The notes: generated from the letters alone by a model not told the origin. A DNA stretch of 63,075 bases from Caballeronia choica (GCF_001544535.1 NZ_FCON02000039.1:1-63075); one strand, 5' to 3'. Positions 8,833 to 20,528 are shown, numbered from the stretch's first letter. Translations and numbers: made by a program.

Positions 8833-9486
8833 TCAGAGCTCGCCCGAGCGGATCAGCCCGACCGCGATGCCTTCCAGCGCGAATTCCGCGCTGCCGGACT
8901 TCACGAAGATGTTCTCGTAATCCGGGTTCTCGGCGATCAGTTCGACGCCGTCCGGGCGGCGCTTCCAGCGCTTCACCGTGACGTCGTCGCCAAGGCGCGC
9001 GACGACGATCTGGCCGTCCTTCGCCTCGCTTTTCTTTTGTACCGCGAGCAGGTCGCCGTCGAAGATGCCGGCGTCGCGCATCGAGAGCCCGCGTACCTTC
9101 AGCAGATAGTCCGGCTTGCTCGAAAAGAGCGCCGGGTCGAACGCATAGTGCTTCGCGATGTGTTCCTGCGCGAGGATCGGGCTGCCGGCGGCCACTCGTC
9201 CGACGAGCGGCAGCGACAGTTGCATGATGCTCGCGTGCGGCAGCGTGAACTGATGCGGTGCGTCTTCACTGCCGCCGCCAAGTAGCCGGATGCCGCGCGA
9301 CGCGCCCGCGGCCAGTTCGATCACGCCCTTGCGGGCCAGCGCGCGCAAATGCTCCTCGGCCGAATTCGCCGACGAAAAGCCAAGCTCGGCGGCGATCTCC
9401 GCGCGCGTGGGCGGAAACCCCGTTCGGTCGATCGCGCGCTGGATCAGTTCGAACACCTGCAGCTGCCGCGCGGTTAGTTTGCTCAT
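8833..9486 (-). CDS. lexA: LexA repressor
   Basis: A 217-residue SOS repressor and self-cleaving S24 peptidase. The winged helix N-terminus is [16 protein letters not shown] with recognition region [14 protein letters not shown]. The cleavage site is Ala100-Gly101 (VAAGSP). The catalytic dyad is Ser135 ([10 protein letters not shown]) and Lys172 (DDVTVKRW). The length is slightly above the E. coli protein (202 residues) because of a longer linker. The frame is open upstream, but the ATG at 9486 gives the canonical MSKLTARQ start. Two SOS boxes lie upstream, showing autoregulation. Confidence 0.97.
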   Translation of the reverse strand: MSKLTARQLQVFELIQRAIDRTGFPPTRAEIAAELGFSSANSAEEHLRALARKGVIELAAGASRGIRLLGGGSEDAPHQFTLPHASIMQLSLPLVGRVAAGSPILAQEHIAKHYAFDPALFSSKPDYLLKVRGLSMRDAGIFDGDLLAVQKKSEAKDGQIVVARLGDDVTVKRWKRRPDGVELIAENPDYENIFVKSGSAEFALEGIAVGLIRSGEL

Positions 9487-9515
9487 CTTGGTCACTGGCT
9501 CGGGCCTCTGGTGCA

Positions 9516-9531
9516 CTGTATGGATGGACAG
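9516..9531 (-). promoter_or_regulatory. SOS box 1 (LexA operator)
   Basis: CTGTATGGATGGACAG fits CTGT-N8-ACAG exactly. It starts 30 bp upstream of the lexA start codon and exactly 20 bp from the second box. Confidence 0.8.
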
Positions 9532-9535
9532 GTGA

Positions 9536-9551
9536 CTGTATTTTTATACAG
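9536..9551 (-). promoter_or_regulatory. SOS box 2 (LexA operator)
   Basis: CTGTATTTTTATACAG is a near-perfect match to the proteobacterial LexA consensus, with CTGTAT/ATACAG arms (the inner bases symmetric) and an AT-rich centre. Confidence 0.92.
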
Positions 9552-9686
9552 TATTCCGCGCTTTTCAAGGTTTACTTTAAGTTCGCCGCGCCGGGCGAGA
9601 TTTCACCCGCGATCACAGCGCTTCCGAAGCTGCAACGCCGCGCCGGCCGGTCGTTAGCACTTTTGCATCTTAAAAAATGAAGAACG

Positions 9687-9701
9687 ATTATTTTTAATAA
9701 T
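9687..9701 (+). promoter_or_regulatory. AT-rich palindrome upstream of the sulfate operon
   Basis: ATTATTTTTAATAAT is a 15-base palindrome inside an AT-rich patch (9661-9705) that contrasts with the surrounding GC-rich DNA. It lies 54 bp before the sbp start and is the best candidate for the CysB-responsive promoter of the operon. CysB sites are poorly conserved, so this rests on position only. Confidence 0.4.
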
Positions 9702-9754
9702 GACAACCGGTCGATAGACTGCCTTCGTCAACTCAATAAGACGGAGAACGGGGA

Positions 9755-10792
9755 ATGCATAGTCGGAAATCGGGTTTGGGCGCGCGCACGCGTGGCCTCT
9801 TTGCGGCGCTCGTGCTGGGCGTGGTCGCGGGTCTGGGTGTCGTGGGGCAGGCGCACGCGGACACGTCGTTCCTCAACGTCTCCTACGATCCGACGCGCGA
9901 GTTGTATCAGGACTTCAATCAGGCATTCGCGAAGAAGTGGAAAGCGGACACCGGTGAAGCGGTGACGTTCAAGCAGTCGCACGGCGGCTCGGGCGGCCAG
10001 GCGCGCGCGGTGCTCGACGGCTTGCAGGCGGACGTCGTCACGCTCGCGCTCGCCTACGACATCGACGCGCTCGCCGGCAAGGGCCTCATCAACGCGGACT
10101 GGCAGAAGCGTTTGCCGGACAACGCGTCGCCGTACACGTCGACGATCGTGTTCCTCGTGAGAAAGGGCAATCCGAAGCAGATCAAGGACTGGAACGACCT
10201 GACGAAGCCGGGCGTGTCCATCGTGACGCCGAACCCGAAGACGTCCGGTGGCGCGCGCTGGAACTACCTCGCGGCGTGGGCCTATGCGCAGCACCAGCCC
10301 GGCGGCAACGAGCAGACCGCGAAGGAGTTCATCACGAAGCTCTACAAGAACGCCGGCGTGCTCGATTCCGGCGCGCGCGGCGCGACGACCAGTTTCGTGC
10401 AGCGCGGGCAGGGCGACGTGCTGATCGCGTGGGAGAACGAGGCGTTCCTGTCGCTGAAGGAGTTCGGGTCGGACAAGTTCGAGATCGTGGTGCCGTCGGT
10501 CAGCATCCTGGCGGAGCCGCCGGTCGCCGTGGTCGACAAGGTGGTTGATAAACATGGCACGCGCAAGCTCGCCGAGGCGTACCTGAAGTACCTGTATAGC
10601 GAAGAAGGGCAGGAGATCGCGGCACGCAACTTCTATCGTCCGCGTTCGACGAAGGTCCCGGCCGCGCTCACGCAGCAGTTTCCGAAGCTGAAGCTCTACA
10701 CCATCGACGATACCTTCGGCGGCTGGACCAAGGCGCAAAAAACCCACTTCGCCGACGGCGGCGTGTTCGATTCGATCTATCAACCTCAATAA
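9755..10792 (+). CDS. sbp: Sulfate ABC transporter substrate-binding protein
   Basis: A 345-residue periplasmic sulfate-binding protein. The Sec signal peptide runs to about Ala35 ([10 protein letters not shown]). The mature protein begins [19 protein letters not shown], the hallmark of the Sbp/CysP family, and carries the ligand-contacting [14 protein letters not shown] and GARGATTSF segments. It is the first gene of the sulfate uptake operon. The permeases follow after 135 bp and the ATPase and regulator after that. Sbp rather than the thiosulfate-preferring CysP is a name of convenience. Confidence 0.94.
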   Translation: MHSRKSGLGARTRGLFAALVLGVVAGLGVVGQAHADTSFLNVSYDPTRELYQDFNQAFAKKWKADTGEAVTFKQSHGGSGGQARAVLDGLQADVVTLALAYDIDALAGKGLINADWQKRLPDNASPYTSTIVFLVRKGNPKQIKDWNDLTKPGVSIVTPNPKTSGGARWNYLAAWAYAQHQPGGNEQTAKEFITKLYKNAGVLDSGARGATTSFVQRGQGDVLIAWENEAFLSLKEFGSDKFEIVVPSVSILAEPPVAVVDKVVDKHGTRKLAEAYLKYLYSEEGQEIAARNFYRPRSTKVPAALTQQFPKLKLYTIDDTFGGWTKAQKTHFADGGVFDSIYQPQ

Positions 10793-10927
10793 GACGTAGG
10801 GAAAGGGCGCCGCCGACGCGACGTCCTTGCAGCAGGCAGCATCCAAGCGGCGCATATGACGACCGCGTATAAAGACAGGCAGTGAAATGCGCCACACCCC
10901 GGCGCGCTGGAACAGGATGAATCAAGG

Positions 10928-11818
10928 ATGACCACTTTCACTTTCCGCAAGCCGAGCGCGCTGCCCGGCTTCGGGCTGACACTCGGCATCACGGTGGCTT
11001 ATCTGAGCCTCGTGGTGCTGATTCCGCTCGCGGCCACATTCGCCAAAACCGCCACGCTCGACTGGGCGCAGTTCGTGCGCGCGGTCACCTCGCCGCGCGT
11101 GCTGGCTTCTTACCGGCTCACCTTCACGGCGGCGCTCGGCGGCGCATTGATCAATGCCGTGTTCGGCTTCCTGGTCGCGTGGGTGCTGGTGCGCTACACG
11201 TTCCCGTTCAAGCGCGTGGTCGATGCGGTCGTGGACCTGCCGTTCGCGCTGCCAACTTCCGTCGCCGGCATCTCGCTCGCCGCCGTCTACGCGGGCAATG
11301 GCTGGATCGGGCAATTTCTCGCGCCGCTCGGCATCAAGGTCGCGTTCACGCCGCTCGGCGTGCTGGTCGCGCTCACGTTCATCGGCTTGCCGTTCGTGGT
11401 GCGCACGGTGCAGCCGGTGCTGGAGGACTTCGAGCGCGAACAGGAGGAAGCCGCCGCGTGCCTCGGCGCCACGCGCTGGCTGACGTTCCGGCGCGTCGTG
11501 CTGCCGTCGCTGTTCCCGGCGCTCCTGACCGGTTTCGCGCTTTCGTTCGCGCGGGCGCTCGGCGAATACGGCTCGGTGATCTTCATCGCGGGGAACGTGC
11601 CGATGAAGTCGGAGATCACGTCGCTGCTCATCATCACGAAGCTCGAGCAATACGACTACGCGGGCGCCACGGCGATCGCGGTCGTGATGCTCTGCGTGTC
11701 GTTCCTGATGCTGCTCTTGATCAACACGCTCCAGTGGTTCCTGCAGCGCCGCACGAGCCGGACGGGCGCGGTGCCCGCGGTCGCCGGATCGCTGCACATC
11801 GAAGGGAGCCGCGCATGA
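10928..11818 (+). CDS. cysT: Sulfate ABC transporter permease CysT
   Basis: A 296-residue inner-membrane permease (CysT, also called CysU) with about six transmembrane segments. The ATPase-coupling EAA loop is visible as [20 protein letters not shown] around residues 173-192. [19 protein letters not shown] is typical of the subunit. Its stop overlaps the start of cysW by four bases (ATGA), so the two permease subunits are translationally coupled and form a heterodimer. Confidence 0.95.
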   Translation: MTTFTFRKPSALPGFGLTLGITVAYLSLVVLIPLAATFAKTATLDWAQFVRAVTSPRVLASYRLTFTAALGGALINAVFGFLVAWVLVRYTFPFKRVVDAVVDLPFALPTSVAGISLAAVYAGNGWIGQFLAPLGIKVAFTPLGVLVALTFIGLPFVVRTVQPVLEDFEREQEEAAACLGATRWLTFRRVVLPSLFPALLTGFALSFARALGEYGSVIFIAGNVPMKSEITSLLIITKLEQYDYAGATAIAVVMLCVSFLMLLLINTLQWFLQRRTSRTGAVPAVAGSLHIEGSRA

Positions 11819-12747
11819 GCACGCCGAGCCCCAAAGCCGTATCGATCGACGCACCCGCGCGCCTGGCCGAGCACAAGCTCGATCCCGTCACCGAATCGCG
11901 CGTCGTGCGCTACGTGCTGACCACGATCGCGCTCGTGTTCCTCGCGCTCTTTCTCGTCGTGCCGCTCGCGGCCGTGTTCGTGCAGGCGTTCAGCAAGGGC
12001 GTCGACTATTACTTCGAGTCGCTCAAGGACCCGGACGCGTGGTCCGCGATCAAGCTCACGCTCCTGACCGCCGCGATCGCCGTGCCGCTGAACGTGGTGT
12101 TCGGGCTCGCGGCGTCGTGGGCGATCGCGAAGTTCGAGTTCCGGGGCAAGGCACTGCTCACGACGCTGATCGACCTGCCGTTCTCCGTCTCGCCGGTGAT
12201 CTCCGGCCTGATCTACGTGCTGATGTTCGGGGCGCAGGGCTGGTTCGGCCCGTGGCTCATCTCGCACGACGTGCAGATCATCTTCGCCGTGCCCGGCATC
12301 GTGCTCGCGACGATCTTCGTGACGTTCCCGTTCGTCGCGCGCGAGCTGATCCCGCTGATGCAGGCGCAGGGCAACGACGAGGAAGAAGCCGCGCACGTGC
12401 TCGGCGCGTCGGGCTGGCAGACCTTCCGCCGCGTGACGCTGCCGAACGTGAAGTGGGGCCTGCTCTATGGCGTGATCCTGTGCAATGCGCGGGCGATGGG
12501 CGAATTCGGCGCGGTATCGGTGGTGTCGGGCCACATTCGCGGACAAACCGACACCATGCCGCTGCACGTCGAGATCCTCTACAACGAGTACAACTTCTCG
12601 GCCGCGTTCGCGGTCGCGTCGCTGCTCGCGATGCTCGCGCTCGTCACGCTCGGGCTCAAGCTGCTCGCCGAACGCCGCATGGCGCAATCGATCAAGGAAG
12701 CGCAGGCCGTGCCGTATGAGGCGCCGGTGACTTCTGTTCAAAACTGA
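11815..12747 (+). CDS. cysW: Sulfate ABC transporter permease CysW
   Basis: A 310-residue partner permease with six predicted membrane segments, [20 protein letters not shown] and the EAA loop [20 protein letters not shown]. The frame is open far upstream, but the ATG at 11815 is chosen because it overlaps the cysT stop in the ATGA arrangement and gives a normal CysW length. A hydrophilic N-terminus of about 35 residues precedes the first membrane segment. Confidence 0.95.
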   Translation: MSTPSPKAVSIDAPARLAEHKLDPVTESRVVRYVLTTIALVFLALFLVVPLAAVFVQAFSKGVDYYFESLKDPDAWSAIKLTLLTAAIAVPLNVVFGLAASWAIAKFEFRGKALLTTLIDLPFSVSPVISGLIYVLMFGAQGWFGPWLISHDVQIIFAVPGIVLATIFVTFPFVARELIPLMQAQGNDEEEAAHVLGASGWQTFRRVTLPNVKWGLLYGVILCNARAMGEFGAVSVVSGHIRGQTDTMPLHVEILYNEYNFSAAFAVASLLAMLALVTLGLKLLAERRMAQSIKEAQAVPYEAPVTSVQN

Positions 12748-12762
12748 AAGGCCTGGACCATC

Positions 12763-13821
12763 ATGAGCATCATCGTTCGCAACCTGCAAAAGCGCTTCGG
12801 CGATTTCACCGCGCTCGACAACGTCACGCTCGACTTTCCGGCGGGCGAACTCGTCGCGCTGCTCGGACCTTCGGGCTGCGGCAAGACCACGCTCCTGCGG
12901 GTGATCGCGGGCCTCGAATATGCCGACGCCGGACAGGTCGTGCTGCACGGCGAGGACGTAGCGACAGTCGGCGCACGCGAGCGTCAGGTCGGCTTCGTGT
13001 TCCAGCACTACGCGCTGTTCCGTCACATGACGGTGTTCGAGAACGTCGCGTTCGGGCTGCGCGTGAAGCCGCGCCGTGAGCGGCCGACCGAAGCCGTGAT
13101 CCGCGAGAAGGTGCATGAACTGCTCAAGCTCGTGCAACTCGACTGGCTCGCGCAGCGATTTCCGTCGGAGTTGTCGGGCGGCCAGCGGCAGCGCATCGCG
13201 CTGGCCCGTGCGCTCGCCGTAGAGCCCAAGGTACTGCTGCTCGACGAACCGTTCGGTGCGCTCGACGCCAAGGTCCGCAAGGAGTTGCGAAGCTGGCTGC
13301 GGCGTCTCCACGACGACCTGCACATCTCGACGATCTTCGTCACGCACGATCAGGAAGAAGCGCTCGAAGTGGCGGACCGGATCGTCGTGCTGAATCGGGG
13401 ACACGTGGAGCAGGTCGGCAGCCCGCAGGACGTGTACGATCATCCGCAGACTTCGTTCGTCTACGAATTCCTCGGCGCGGCGAACCGGCTGAAGGGCAGC
13501 GTCGACGCGAATGGCTTTGTTGCGCAGGGCGCCGCGAAACCGATCGCCGCCGCGGCGAATTTTTCCGGCCCCGCGCTCGCGTATGTGCGGCCGCACGATC
13601 TCACGCTGTATCCGACGGAGTCGGGCCATCGCGACGGCATCGTCGTCGATGTGCGGCGCGTCGTGACGCTCGGCGGCTCGGTGCGCATCGAACTGGAAGG
13701 CAGCGAAGGCAACGTGCTCGAAGCGGAGCTCGATCGCGAAACGTGGCGCGATCTCAACCTGAATATCGGCGACGGCGTGACCGCCGTGCCGCGCGTGCTG
13801 CGCGTGTTTCCCGCGCAATGA
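12763..13821 (+). CDS. cysA: Sulfate ABC transporter ATPase CysA
   Basis: A 352-residue ATPase energising the CysTW channel. Walker A GPSGCGKT is at residues 35-42, the Q-loop is [12 protein letters not shown], the signature LSGGQ is at 137-141 and Walker B LLLDEP at 158-163, with the switch histidine in FVTHDQEEA. The last 110 residues form the regulatory TOBE-like domain found in CysA/MalK ATPases. It follows cysW by 15 bases. Confidence 0.95.
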   Translation: MSIIVRNLQKRFGDFTALDNVTLDFPAGELVALLGPSGCGKTTLLRVIAGLEYADAGQVVLHGEDVATVGARERQVGFVFQHYALFRHMTVFENVAFGLRVKPRRERPTEAVIREKVHELLKLVQLDWLAQRFPSELSGGQRQRIALARALAVEPKVLLLDEPFGALDAKVRKELRSWLRRLHDDLHISTIFVTHDQEEALEVADRIVVLNRGHVEQVGSPQDVYDHPQTSFVYEFLGAANRLKGSVDANGFVAQGAAKPIAAAANFSGPALAYVRPHDLTLYPTESGHRDGIVVDVRRVVTLGGSVRIELEGSEGNVLEAELDRETWRDLNLNIGDGVTAVPRVLRVFPAQ

Positions 13822-13842
13822 CATCGAGAAGAAGAGACCGAC

Positions 13843-14769
13843 ATGAATTTCCAGCAACTGCGCTTCGTGCGTGAAGCGGTGCGCCAGAACATGAACCTGA
13901 CCGAGGTCGCCAATGTGCTCTACACGTCGCAATCGGGCGTGTCGAAGCAGATCAAGGACCTCGAGGATGAACTTGGCGTCGATATCTTTATTCGTCGAGG
14001 CAAGCGCCTGACGGGCCTCACCGAGCCGGGCAAGGAAGTGCATCAGCTGATCGAGCGGATGCTGCTCGATGCGGAGAACCTGCGCCGCGTCGCGCGCCAG
14101 TTCGCCGACCAGGACAACGGGCATCTGGTCGTGGCGACCACGCACACGCAAGCCCGCTACGCGTTGCCGAAGGTGATCCGCCAGTTCACGGAAGTCTTTC
14201 CGAAGGTGCATCTCGCGCTGCGCCAGGGCAGTCCGCAGCAGATCGCGCAGATGATCATCAACGGCGAAGCGGACATCGGCATCTCGACCGAAGCGCTCGA
14301 CCGTTATCCCGACATCGTCACGTTCCCGTGCTATTCGTGGCATCACACGGTGGTCGTGCCGAAGGATCATCCGCTCGTCGGCCGCGAGAACATCACGTTG
14401 GATGAAATCGCCGAGTACCCGATCGTCACCTACGACAACGATTTCACCGGCCGTTCGCACGTCGACCAGGCGTTTGCAAAAGCGGGTGCGCTGCCCGATG
14501 TCGTGCTGACCGCGATCGATGCCGACGTGATCAAGACGTATGTGGAACTCGGCATGGGCATCGGGATCGTTGCGGCGATGGCCTACGACGCGAAGCGCGA
14601 TACCGAACTCGTCGCACTCGACACGCAGCATCTTTTTGAGGCGAGCACGACGCGCGTCGGGTTGAGGAAGGGCGCGTTCTTGCGGGCGTACGCGTATCGG
14701 CTGATCGAGATGTTTGCGCCGCAACTCAACGAGGCCGAAATCGCAAGCCAGTTGCGCGAGGCGGCCTGA
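13843..14769 (+). CDS. cysB: LysR-family regulator, CysB/Cbl type
   Basis: A 308-residue LysR regulator of the CysB branch: MNFQQLRFVREAV, the helix-turn-helix LTEVANVLYTSQSGVSKQIK at residues 19-38, and the CysB-typical HTQARYALPKVI in the effector-binding domain, where N-acetylserine or sulfate derivatives bind. It lies 21 bp downstream of cysA in the same direction, so it is the terminal gene of the operon it presumably controls. CysB and Cbl cannot be separated from sequence alone. Confidence 0.9.
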   Translation: MNFQQLRFVREAVRQNMNLTEVANVLYTSQSGVSKQIKDLEDELGVDIFIRRGKRLTGLTEPGKEVHQLIERMLLDAENLRRVARQFADQDNGHLVVATTHTQARYALPKVIRQFTEVFPKVHLALRQGSPQQIAQMIINGEADIGISTEALDRYPDIVTFPCYSWHHTVVVPKDHPLVGRENITLDEIAEYPIVTYDNDFTGRSHVDQAFAKAGALPDVVLTAIDADVIKTYVELGMGIGIVAAMAYDAKRDTELVALDTQHLFEASTTRVGLRKGAFLRAYAYRLIEMFAPQLNEAEIASQLREAA

Positions 14770-14810
14770 GTCTCGGTCATGGCTTCGATTGCTGAACTAC
14801 AATTGGGGGC

Positions 14811-15818
14811 ATGACTACATCGAATATTTCACTGCCGCGCATCGCCGTTCTCGCGACTGGCGGAACCATCGCGGGCCAGGCGGGCGATGCGTCGAAAACC
14901 GCAGGCTACAAGGCGGGCGTCGTGGGCGTCGACAAACTGCTCGACGCCGTGCCCGCGCTCTCGCAAGTCGCGCGCATCCACGCGGAGCAGGTCGCGAGCA
15001 TCGACAGCAAGGACATGAGCACGGCCCTCTGGGTCACGCTCGGCAAGCGCATCAACGTGCTGCTCGCGCAAGACGACATCGATGGCGTCGTCGTCACGCA
15101 TGGCACCGATACGCTCGAGGAAACCGCCTACCTGCTGCACCTGACGGTGAAAAGCGAGAAGCCCGTCGTACTGACGGCGGCGATGCGTCCGTCGACCGCG
15201 CTATCCGCCGATGGTCCGTTGAACCTGCTGAATGCGGTGACGGTGGCCGCTCATGGGAGCGCGGCGAAGCAGGGCGTCATGGTCGCGTTCAACAACCAGA
15301 TTCACAGTGCCCGCGACGTCACGAAGACCAGCACCTACGCCGTCGATGCGTTCCGTTCACCTGAGGTCGGCGCGCTCGGCTGGGTGCAGGACGGTCGCGT
15401 GGAATTCCAGCGTGCGGTCGTGCGCCGGCATACTGCGCAAAGCCAGTTCGACCTGGAAGCCGCGTTGCCTTCGGTCGAGATCGTGGCGAGTTATGCGGGT
15501 GCATCGCGCGCGGCAATCGATGCGTTCGTCGCGGCGGGCGTCAAGGGTCTCGTGATCGCGGGAACCGGCAACGGTTCGGTGCACGCGACGCTTCAGCAAG
15601 CCCTCGCCGATGCGATCGGGAAGGGCGTCGCGGTCGTGCGTTCATCGCGGGTCAGCTCGGGGCACGTGATGCGCAACGGCGCGGCACCGGACGATGCGCT
15701 CGGTTCGGTCAGCGCCGGTACGCTCAACCCCTACAAGGCCCGCGTGCTGCTCATGCTGGCACTGGCCGCCGGCATCACGGATGCCGCCGCCATCCAGCAG
15801 ATATTCGACACGTACTGA
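14811..15818 (+). CDS. Asparaginase
   Basis: A 335-residue L-asparaginase hydrolysing asparagine to aspartate and ammonia. Both threonine motifs are present: ATGGTIAG with the nucleophilic Thr at residue 16 or 19, and THGTDTLEETAYLL with the second active-site Thr, Asp and the Lys further on. There is no signal peptide, so it is cytosolic despite a type II-like sequence. It starts 41 bp after the cysB stop and is followed by a strong terminator. Glutaminase side activity is common in the family. Confidence 0.92.
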   Translation: MTTSNISLPRIAVLATGGTIAGQAGDASKTAGYKAGVVGVDKLLDAVPALSQVARIHAEQVASIDSKDMSTALWVTLGKRINVLLAQDDIDGVVVTHGTDTLEETAYLLHLTVKSEKPVVLTAAMRPSTALSADGPLNLLNAVTVAAHGSAAKQGVMVAFNNQIHSARDVTKTSTYAVDAFRSPEVGALGWVQDGRVEFQRAVVRRHTAQSQFDLEAALPSVEIVASYAGASRAAIDAFVAAGVKGLVIAGTGNGSVHATLQQALADAIGKGVAVVRSSRVSSGHVMRNGAAPDDALGSVSAGTLNPYKARVLLMLALAAGITDAAAIQQIFDTY

Positions 15819-15823
15819 AATAA

Positions 15824-15851
15824 AAAAACGCGAACCGAAGTTCGCGTTTTT
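15824..15851. terminator. Bidirectional intrinsic terminator
   Basis: A perfect 12-bp stem (AAAAACGCGAAC / GTTCGCGTTTTT) closes on a CGAA tetraloop, with A and T runs on both sides. It serves the asparaginase gene on the plus strand and the BON-LysM gene on the minus strand. Confidence 0.9.
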
Positions 15852-15873
15852 CAGACTCGCGGCGGCAGTGCGT

Positions 15874-16368
15874 TCAGGCAGCAGCCGGAATGCGCAATAC
15901 CTGTCCCGGATAGATCTTGTCCGGGCTCTTCAGCATCGGCTTGTTTGCCTCGAAGATCAGGTCGTTCTTCGCGCCGCTGCCATAGTACTTCTCGGCGATC
16001 TTCCAGAGGTTGTCGCCCGATACGACCGTGTGGAACTGCGATTCCGGCGCCGGGTTCGGCACGGTCAGCTTGTCGTCGACCTTGTCGACGTGCTGCACGT
16101 TGCCCGCTGCGACGAGGATCTTTTCCTTGGTCGCCTGATCGGCGGCCTGGCCCGCTACCGTGACCGTATGCGAGGCGCCGTCGTACGTGACTTGCAGGTT
16201 GTCGGCGTTGAGGCCCTGGGAGCGGATATAGGTGGCGATCGCGTCGCCGGCCTTCTGGTTCAGCGCCGCGACATCGACGGGGGCTGCGGCCGGAGCGGCC
16301 TGTGCAGGCGCCGATACCGCGCCGAACAGCTTCTCACCTGCGTCCTTGATAAAACTAAGAATACCCAT
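15874..16368 (-). CDS. kbp: BON-LysM protein, Kbp-like
   Basis: A 164-residue protein of the YgaU/Kbp family: a short helical N-terminus (MGILSFIKDAGEKLFG), an Ala/Pro-rich linker, a BON domain (residues about 35-102) and a C-terminal LysM domain (SQFHTVVSGDNLWKIAEKYYG). E. coli Kbp is a cytosolic potassium-binding protein, and no signal peptide is visible here either. It is monocistronic and shares its terminator with the convergent asparaginase gene. Confidence 0.9.
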   Translation of the reverse strand: MGILSFIKDAGEKLFGAVSAPAQAAPAAAPVDVAALNQKAGDAIATYIRSQGLNADNLQVTYDGASHTVTVAGQAADQATKEKILVAAGNVQHVDKVDDKLTVPNPAPESQFHTVVSGDNLWKIAEKYYGSGAKNDLIFEANKPMLKSPDKIYPGQVLRIPAAA

Positions 16369-16721
16369 GTTTCAACTCCTTAAGTAACGACAGTAACGAC
16401 ACTAACCACGGTTATACCGCTCGCGAAGTCTAGGCACTTTAGTCGCGCGGTCCACCAGATAGTTCTGAGATTCGTCAGCAGGAGTTGTAAAAACAAAAAG
16501 GGCTGACGCGGCCGCGACGCTCGATGACATGCCAATGACATGTACCAAACGCAACGATCGAGCCAACCCCAAGCTAAATCCGACGCGGACACCCGACGAA
16601 AACCGTCTGACCGACCAAGGCTTCCCCGGCGCCCGCCGGGTGCCGCTCTCGGACCCCACTTGCCACCCTCAGCCCAGGGCGGCAGTTGTCCCGCGTGCCC
16701 ATACGCGGGACGCCCCACGGT
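16369..16721. other. Intergenic region, no gene seen
   Basis: This 353-bp stretch lies between two minus-strand genes. It holds a hairpin just after the glxR stop (16688-16711) and presumably the kbp promoter near 16380-16500, where the sequence is less GC-rich. Open frames here lack coding character. Confidence 0.5.
16688..16711 (-). terminator. Hairpin after glxR
   Basis: A perfect 9-bp stem (GTCCCGCGT / ACGCGGGAC) with a six-base loop lies 11 bp past the glxR stop on the minus strand. No T-run follows, so it may stabilise the mRNA end or act with Rho. Confidence 0.45.
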
Positions 16722-17630
16722 TCAGGCTGCCTTGGCCGCTTCCGCCGGCTCTTCGGCAACCTTGTGATTCGACATGATTTCGAGCGCGCGCACCATGCCC
16801 GAGTGGTCCCACGCCTTGCCGCCATTCGCGGCGCAGACGCTGAAGAGTTGCTGTGCGCTTGCCGTGTGCGGCAGGGCAAGGCCCATCTTGCGTGCACCAT
16901 CGAGTGCCAGGTTCAGGTCCTTCTGGTGCAATTCGATACGGAAGCCCGGATTGAACGTGCGCTTGGTCATGCGTTCGCCGTGGACTTCGAGGATCCGCGA
17001 CGATGCGAAGCCGCCCATCAGTGCCTTACGCACGCGCTCCGGATCGGCGCCCGAACGCGATGCGAACAGCAGCGCTTCTGCCACGGCTTCGATGTTCAGC
17101 GCCACGATGATCTGGTTCGCGACCTTGCAGGTCTGTCCCGCGCCGTTGTCGCCGATGAGGGAGATGTTCTTGCCCATCAGGTCGAAGAGCGGCTTCGCGA
17201 GATCGAACGAGCGCTGTGGGCCGCCGACCATGATCGTGAGCGTCGCTTCGCGCGCGCCGACTTCGCCGCCCGATACGGGGGCGTCGAGATAATCGCAGCC
17301 GAGTGCGTTGATCTTCTTCGCGAACTCCTGCGTGTCGAGCGGGGAGATCGAGCTCATGTCGATCACGAGCTTGCCCTTCGTCAGCCCGTTGGCGATGCCG
17401 TCATCGGCAAACAGGACGTTCGCGACATCGGGCGTATCCGGGACCATCGTGATGATGATTTCGCTCGTCTGCGCGACGGCGGTGGAGTCGGCCACCACGC
17501 TGGTTTGCGCGCGGATGTCGTCCGGCACCGGGAACTTGCCGTTCACGACCAGCTTGTGCCCGCCCTTCAGAAGGTTGCGCGCCATGTGCGCGCCCATGAT
17601 GCCGAGGCCGATGAATCCGATTGTTGCCAT
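16722..17630 (-). CDS. glxR: Tartronate semialdehyde reductase
   Basis: A 302-residue 2-hydroxy-3-oxopropionate reductase converting tartronate semialdehyde to D-glycerate with NAD(P)H. The beta-hydroxyacid dehydrogenase signature FIGLGIMGAHMARNL is at the N-terminus. DAPVSGGEVGAREATLTIMVGG and the catalytic-lysine motif GAGQTCKVANQ follow. It is the last gene of the minus-strand gcl-hyi-glxR set and completes the glycerate pathway from glyoxylate. Confidence 0.94.
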   Translation of the reverse strand: MATIGFIGLGIMGAHMARNLLKGGHKLVVNGKFPVPDDIRAQTSVVADSTAVAQTSEIIITMVPDTPDVANVLFADDGIANGLTKGKLVIDMSSISPLDTQEFAKKINALGCDYLDAPVSGGEVGAREATLTIMVGGPQRSFDLAKPLFDLMGKNISLIGDNGAGQTCKVANQIIVALNIEAVAEALLFASRSGADPERVRKALMGGFASSRILEVHGERMTKRTFNPGFRIELHQKDLNLALDGARKMGLALPHTASAQQLFSVCAANGGKAWDHSGMVRALEIMSNHKVAEEPAEAAKAA

Positions 17631-17704
17631 GCTTCAAAGTCTCCTTACTCTGGTCTCATGCAGTTGCGGGCACTCAGGTCCCCTGCAAGATGATTGCTGA
17701 TGTC

Positions 17705-18517
17705 TCAAACAGCAGCGCGTACGTTGTTCGATGCGGGCCAGCCCGCGATTTCCTGAAGCCAGCCGAGGCCTTCGGTCGTCGTCGAACGCGGCTTGTATTC
17801 GCAGCCGATCCAGCCTGCATAGCCGATCGAATCGAGCAGCGCGAAGAGATACGCGTAGTTGATCTCGCCCGTGCCCGGTTCGTTGCGGCCGGGGTTGTCG
17901 GCGAGCTGGACATGCGCGATCGACGGCAGGTTCTTCTTGATCGTCGCGGCCAGTTCGCCTTCCATGCGCTGCATGTGATAGATGTCGTACTGCAGGAACA
18001 GGTTGTCCGAGCCGACCGCTTGAATCACGTCCAGCGCTTCGCCCGAGCGGTTCAGCGCGAAGCCGGGAATGTCGAACGAGTTGCACGGCTCGACGAGCAG
18101 CCTGATGCCTTCCTTCTTCAACGCGGACGCCGCGAAGCCGAGGTTCTCGATGATCGTCGCGCGAGCCTGTTCGCGGCTCACGCCGGCCGTCGGAATGCCG
18201 ACGAGGCAGTTCAGTTGCGGCACCTTCAACGCCTTCGCATACTCGATCGCACGCCCGACGCCATCACGAAACTCGCCCACGCGATCCGGCAGGCATGCGA
18301 TGCCGCGCTCGCCGGCTTCCCAGTTGCCCGCCGGCAGGTTGTGCAGCACGAGCTTCAGGTTGTTGTCCCGCAAACGGCTCTGCAGATCGCCGATCGAATA
18401 CGGATACGGAAACAGGAACTCGACCGCTTCGAAGCCCGCATCCGCCGCCGCCGCAAAGCGGTCGAGGAACGGGACTTCGTTGAACAGCATGGTCAGGTTC
18501 GCAGCAAATTTCGGCAT
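17705..18517 (-). CDS. hyi: Hydroxypyruvate isomerase
   Basis: A 270-residue TIM-barrel enzyme of the Hyi family that interconverts hydroxypyruvate and tartronate semialdehyde. The N-terminus (PKFAANLTMLFNEVPFLDRF) and the metal-binding region LLVEPCNSFDIPGF and HVQLADNPGRNEPGTGEINY match the family. It sits between gcl and glxR, spaced by 57 and 74 bp. In the upstream gap an 11-bp unit is tandemly duplicated (18538-18559). Confidence 0.94.
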   Translation of the reverse strand: MPKFAANLTMLFNEVPFLDRFAAAADAGFEAVEFLFPYPYSIGDLQSRLRDNNLKLVLHNLPAGNWEAGERGIACLPDRVGEFRDGVGRAIEYAKALKVPQLNCLVGIPTAGVSREQARATIIENLGFAASALKKEGIRLLVEPCNSFDIPGFALNRSGEALDVIQAVGSDNLFLQYDIYHMQRMEGELAATIKKNLPSIAHVQLADNPGRNEPGTGEINYAYLFALLDSIGYAGWIGCEYKPRSTTTEGLGWLQEIAGWPASNNVRAAV

Positions 18518-18574
18518 GTCTTTTTCCTGATGGTCGGTCAGTGGTTGCTCAGTGGTTGCTTTCGACTCGCTCTA

Positions 18575-20350
<1,776 letters not shown>

Positions 20351-20462
20351 GGTTGTCTCCTTCCGTTGATTCTTCCGAATGTCTCTGACTGCTGTTGAGC
20401 AGGGTTGAGGTGGACTTTAAGCCTCCACTAAAGGTTTGATAAGATCAGCTCAGGTCGCTTTC

Positions 20463-20497
20463 TTCGAAACAAAAAGTATCGAATCGTGGTTCGAAAC
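20463..20497. promoter_or_regulatory. Duplicated TTCGAAAC element
   Basis: TTCGAAAC occurs at 20463-20470 and again at 20490-20497, 27 bp apart, each containing the palindrome TTCGAA. The pair lies between the divergent gcl and LysR genes, 32 bp before the regulator start, where a LysR operator is expected. Confidence 0.45.
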
Positions 20498-20528
20498 ACG
20501 GACACGGTCAGTAGTCAGGAGACAGGAG

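Noticed and set aside
11656-14724. Open frame of about 1000 codons antisense to cysW, cysA and cysB
   Set aside because: Composition is Arg, His, Asp, Glu-rich and no domain is visible. The sense strand carries clear genes.
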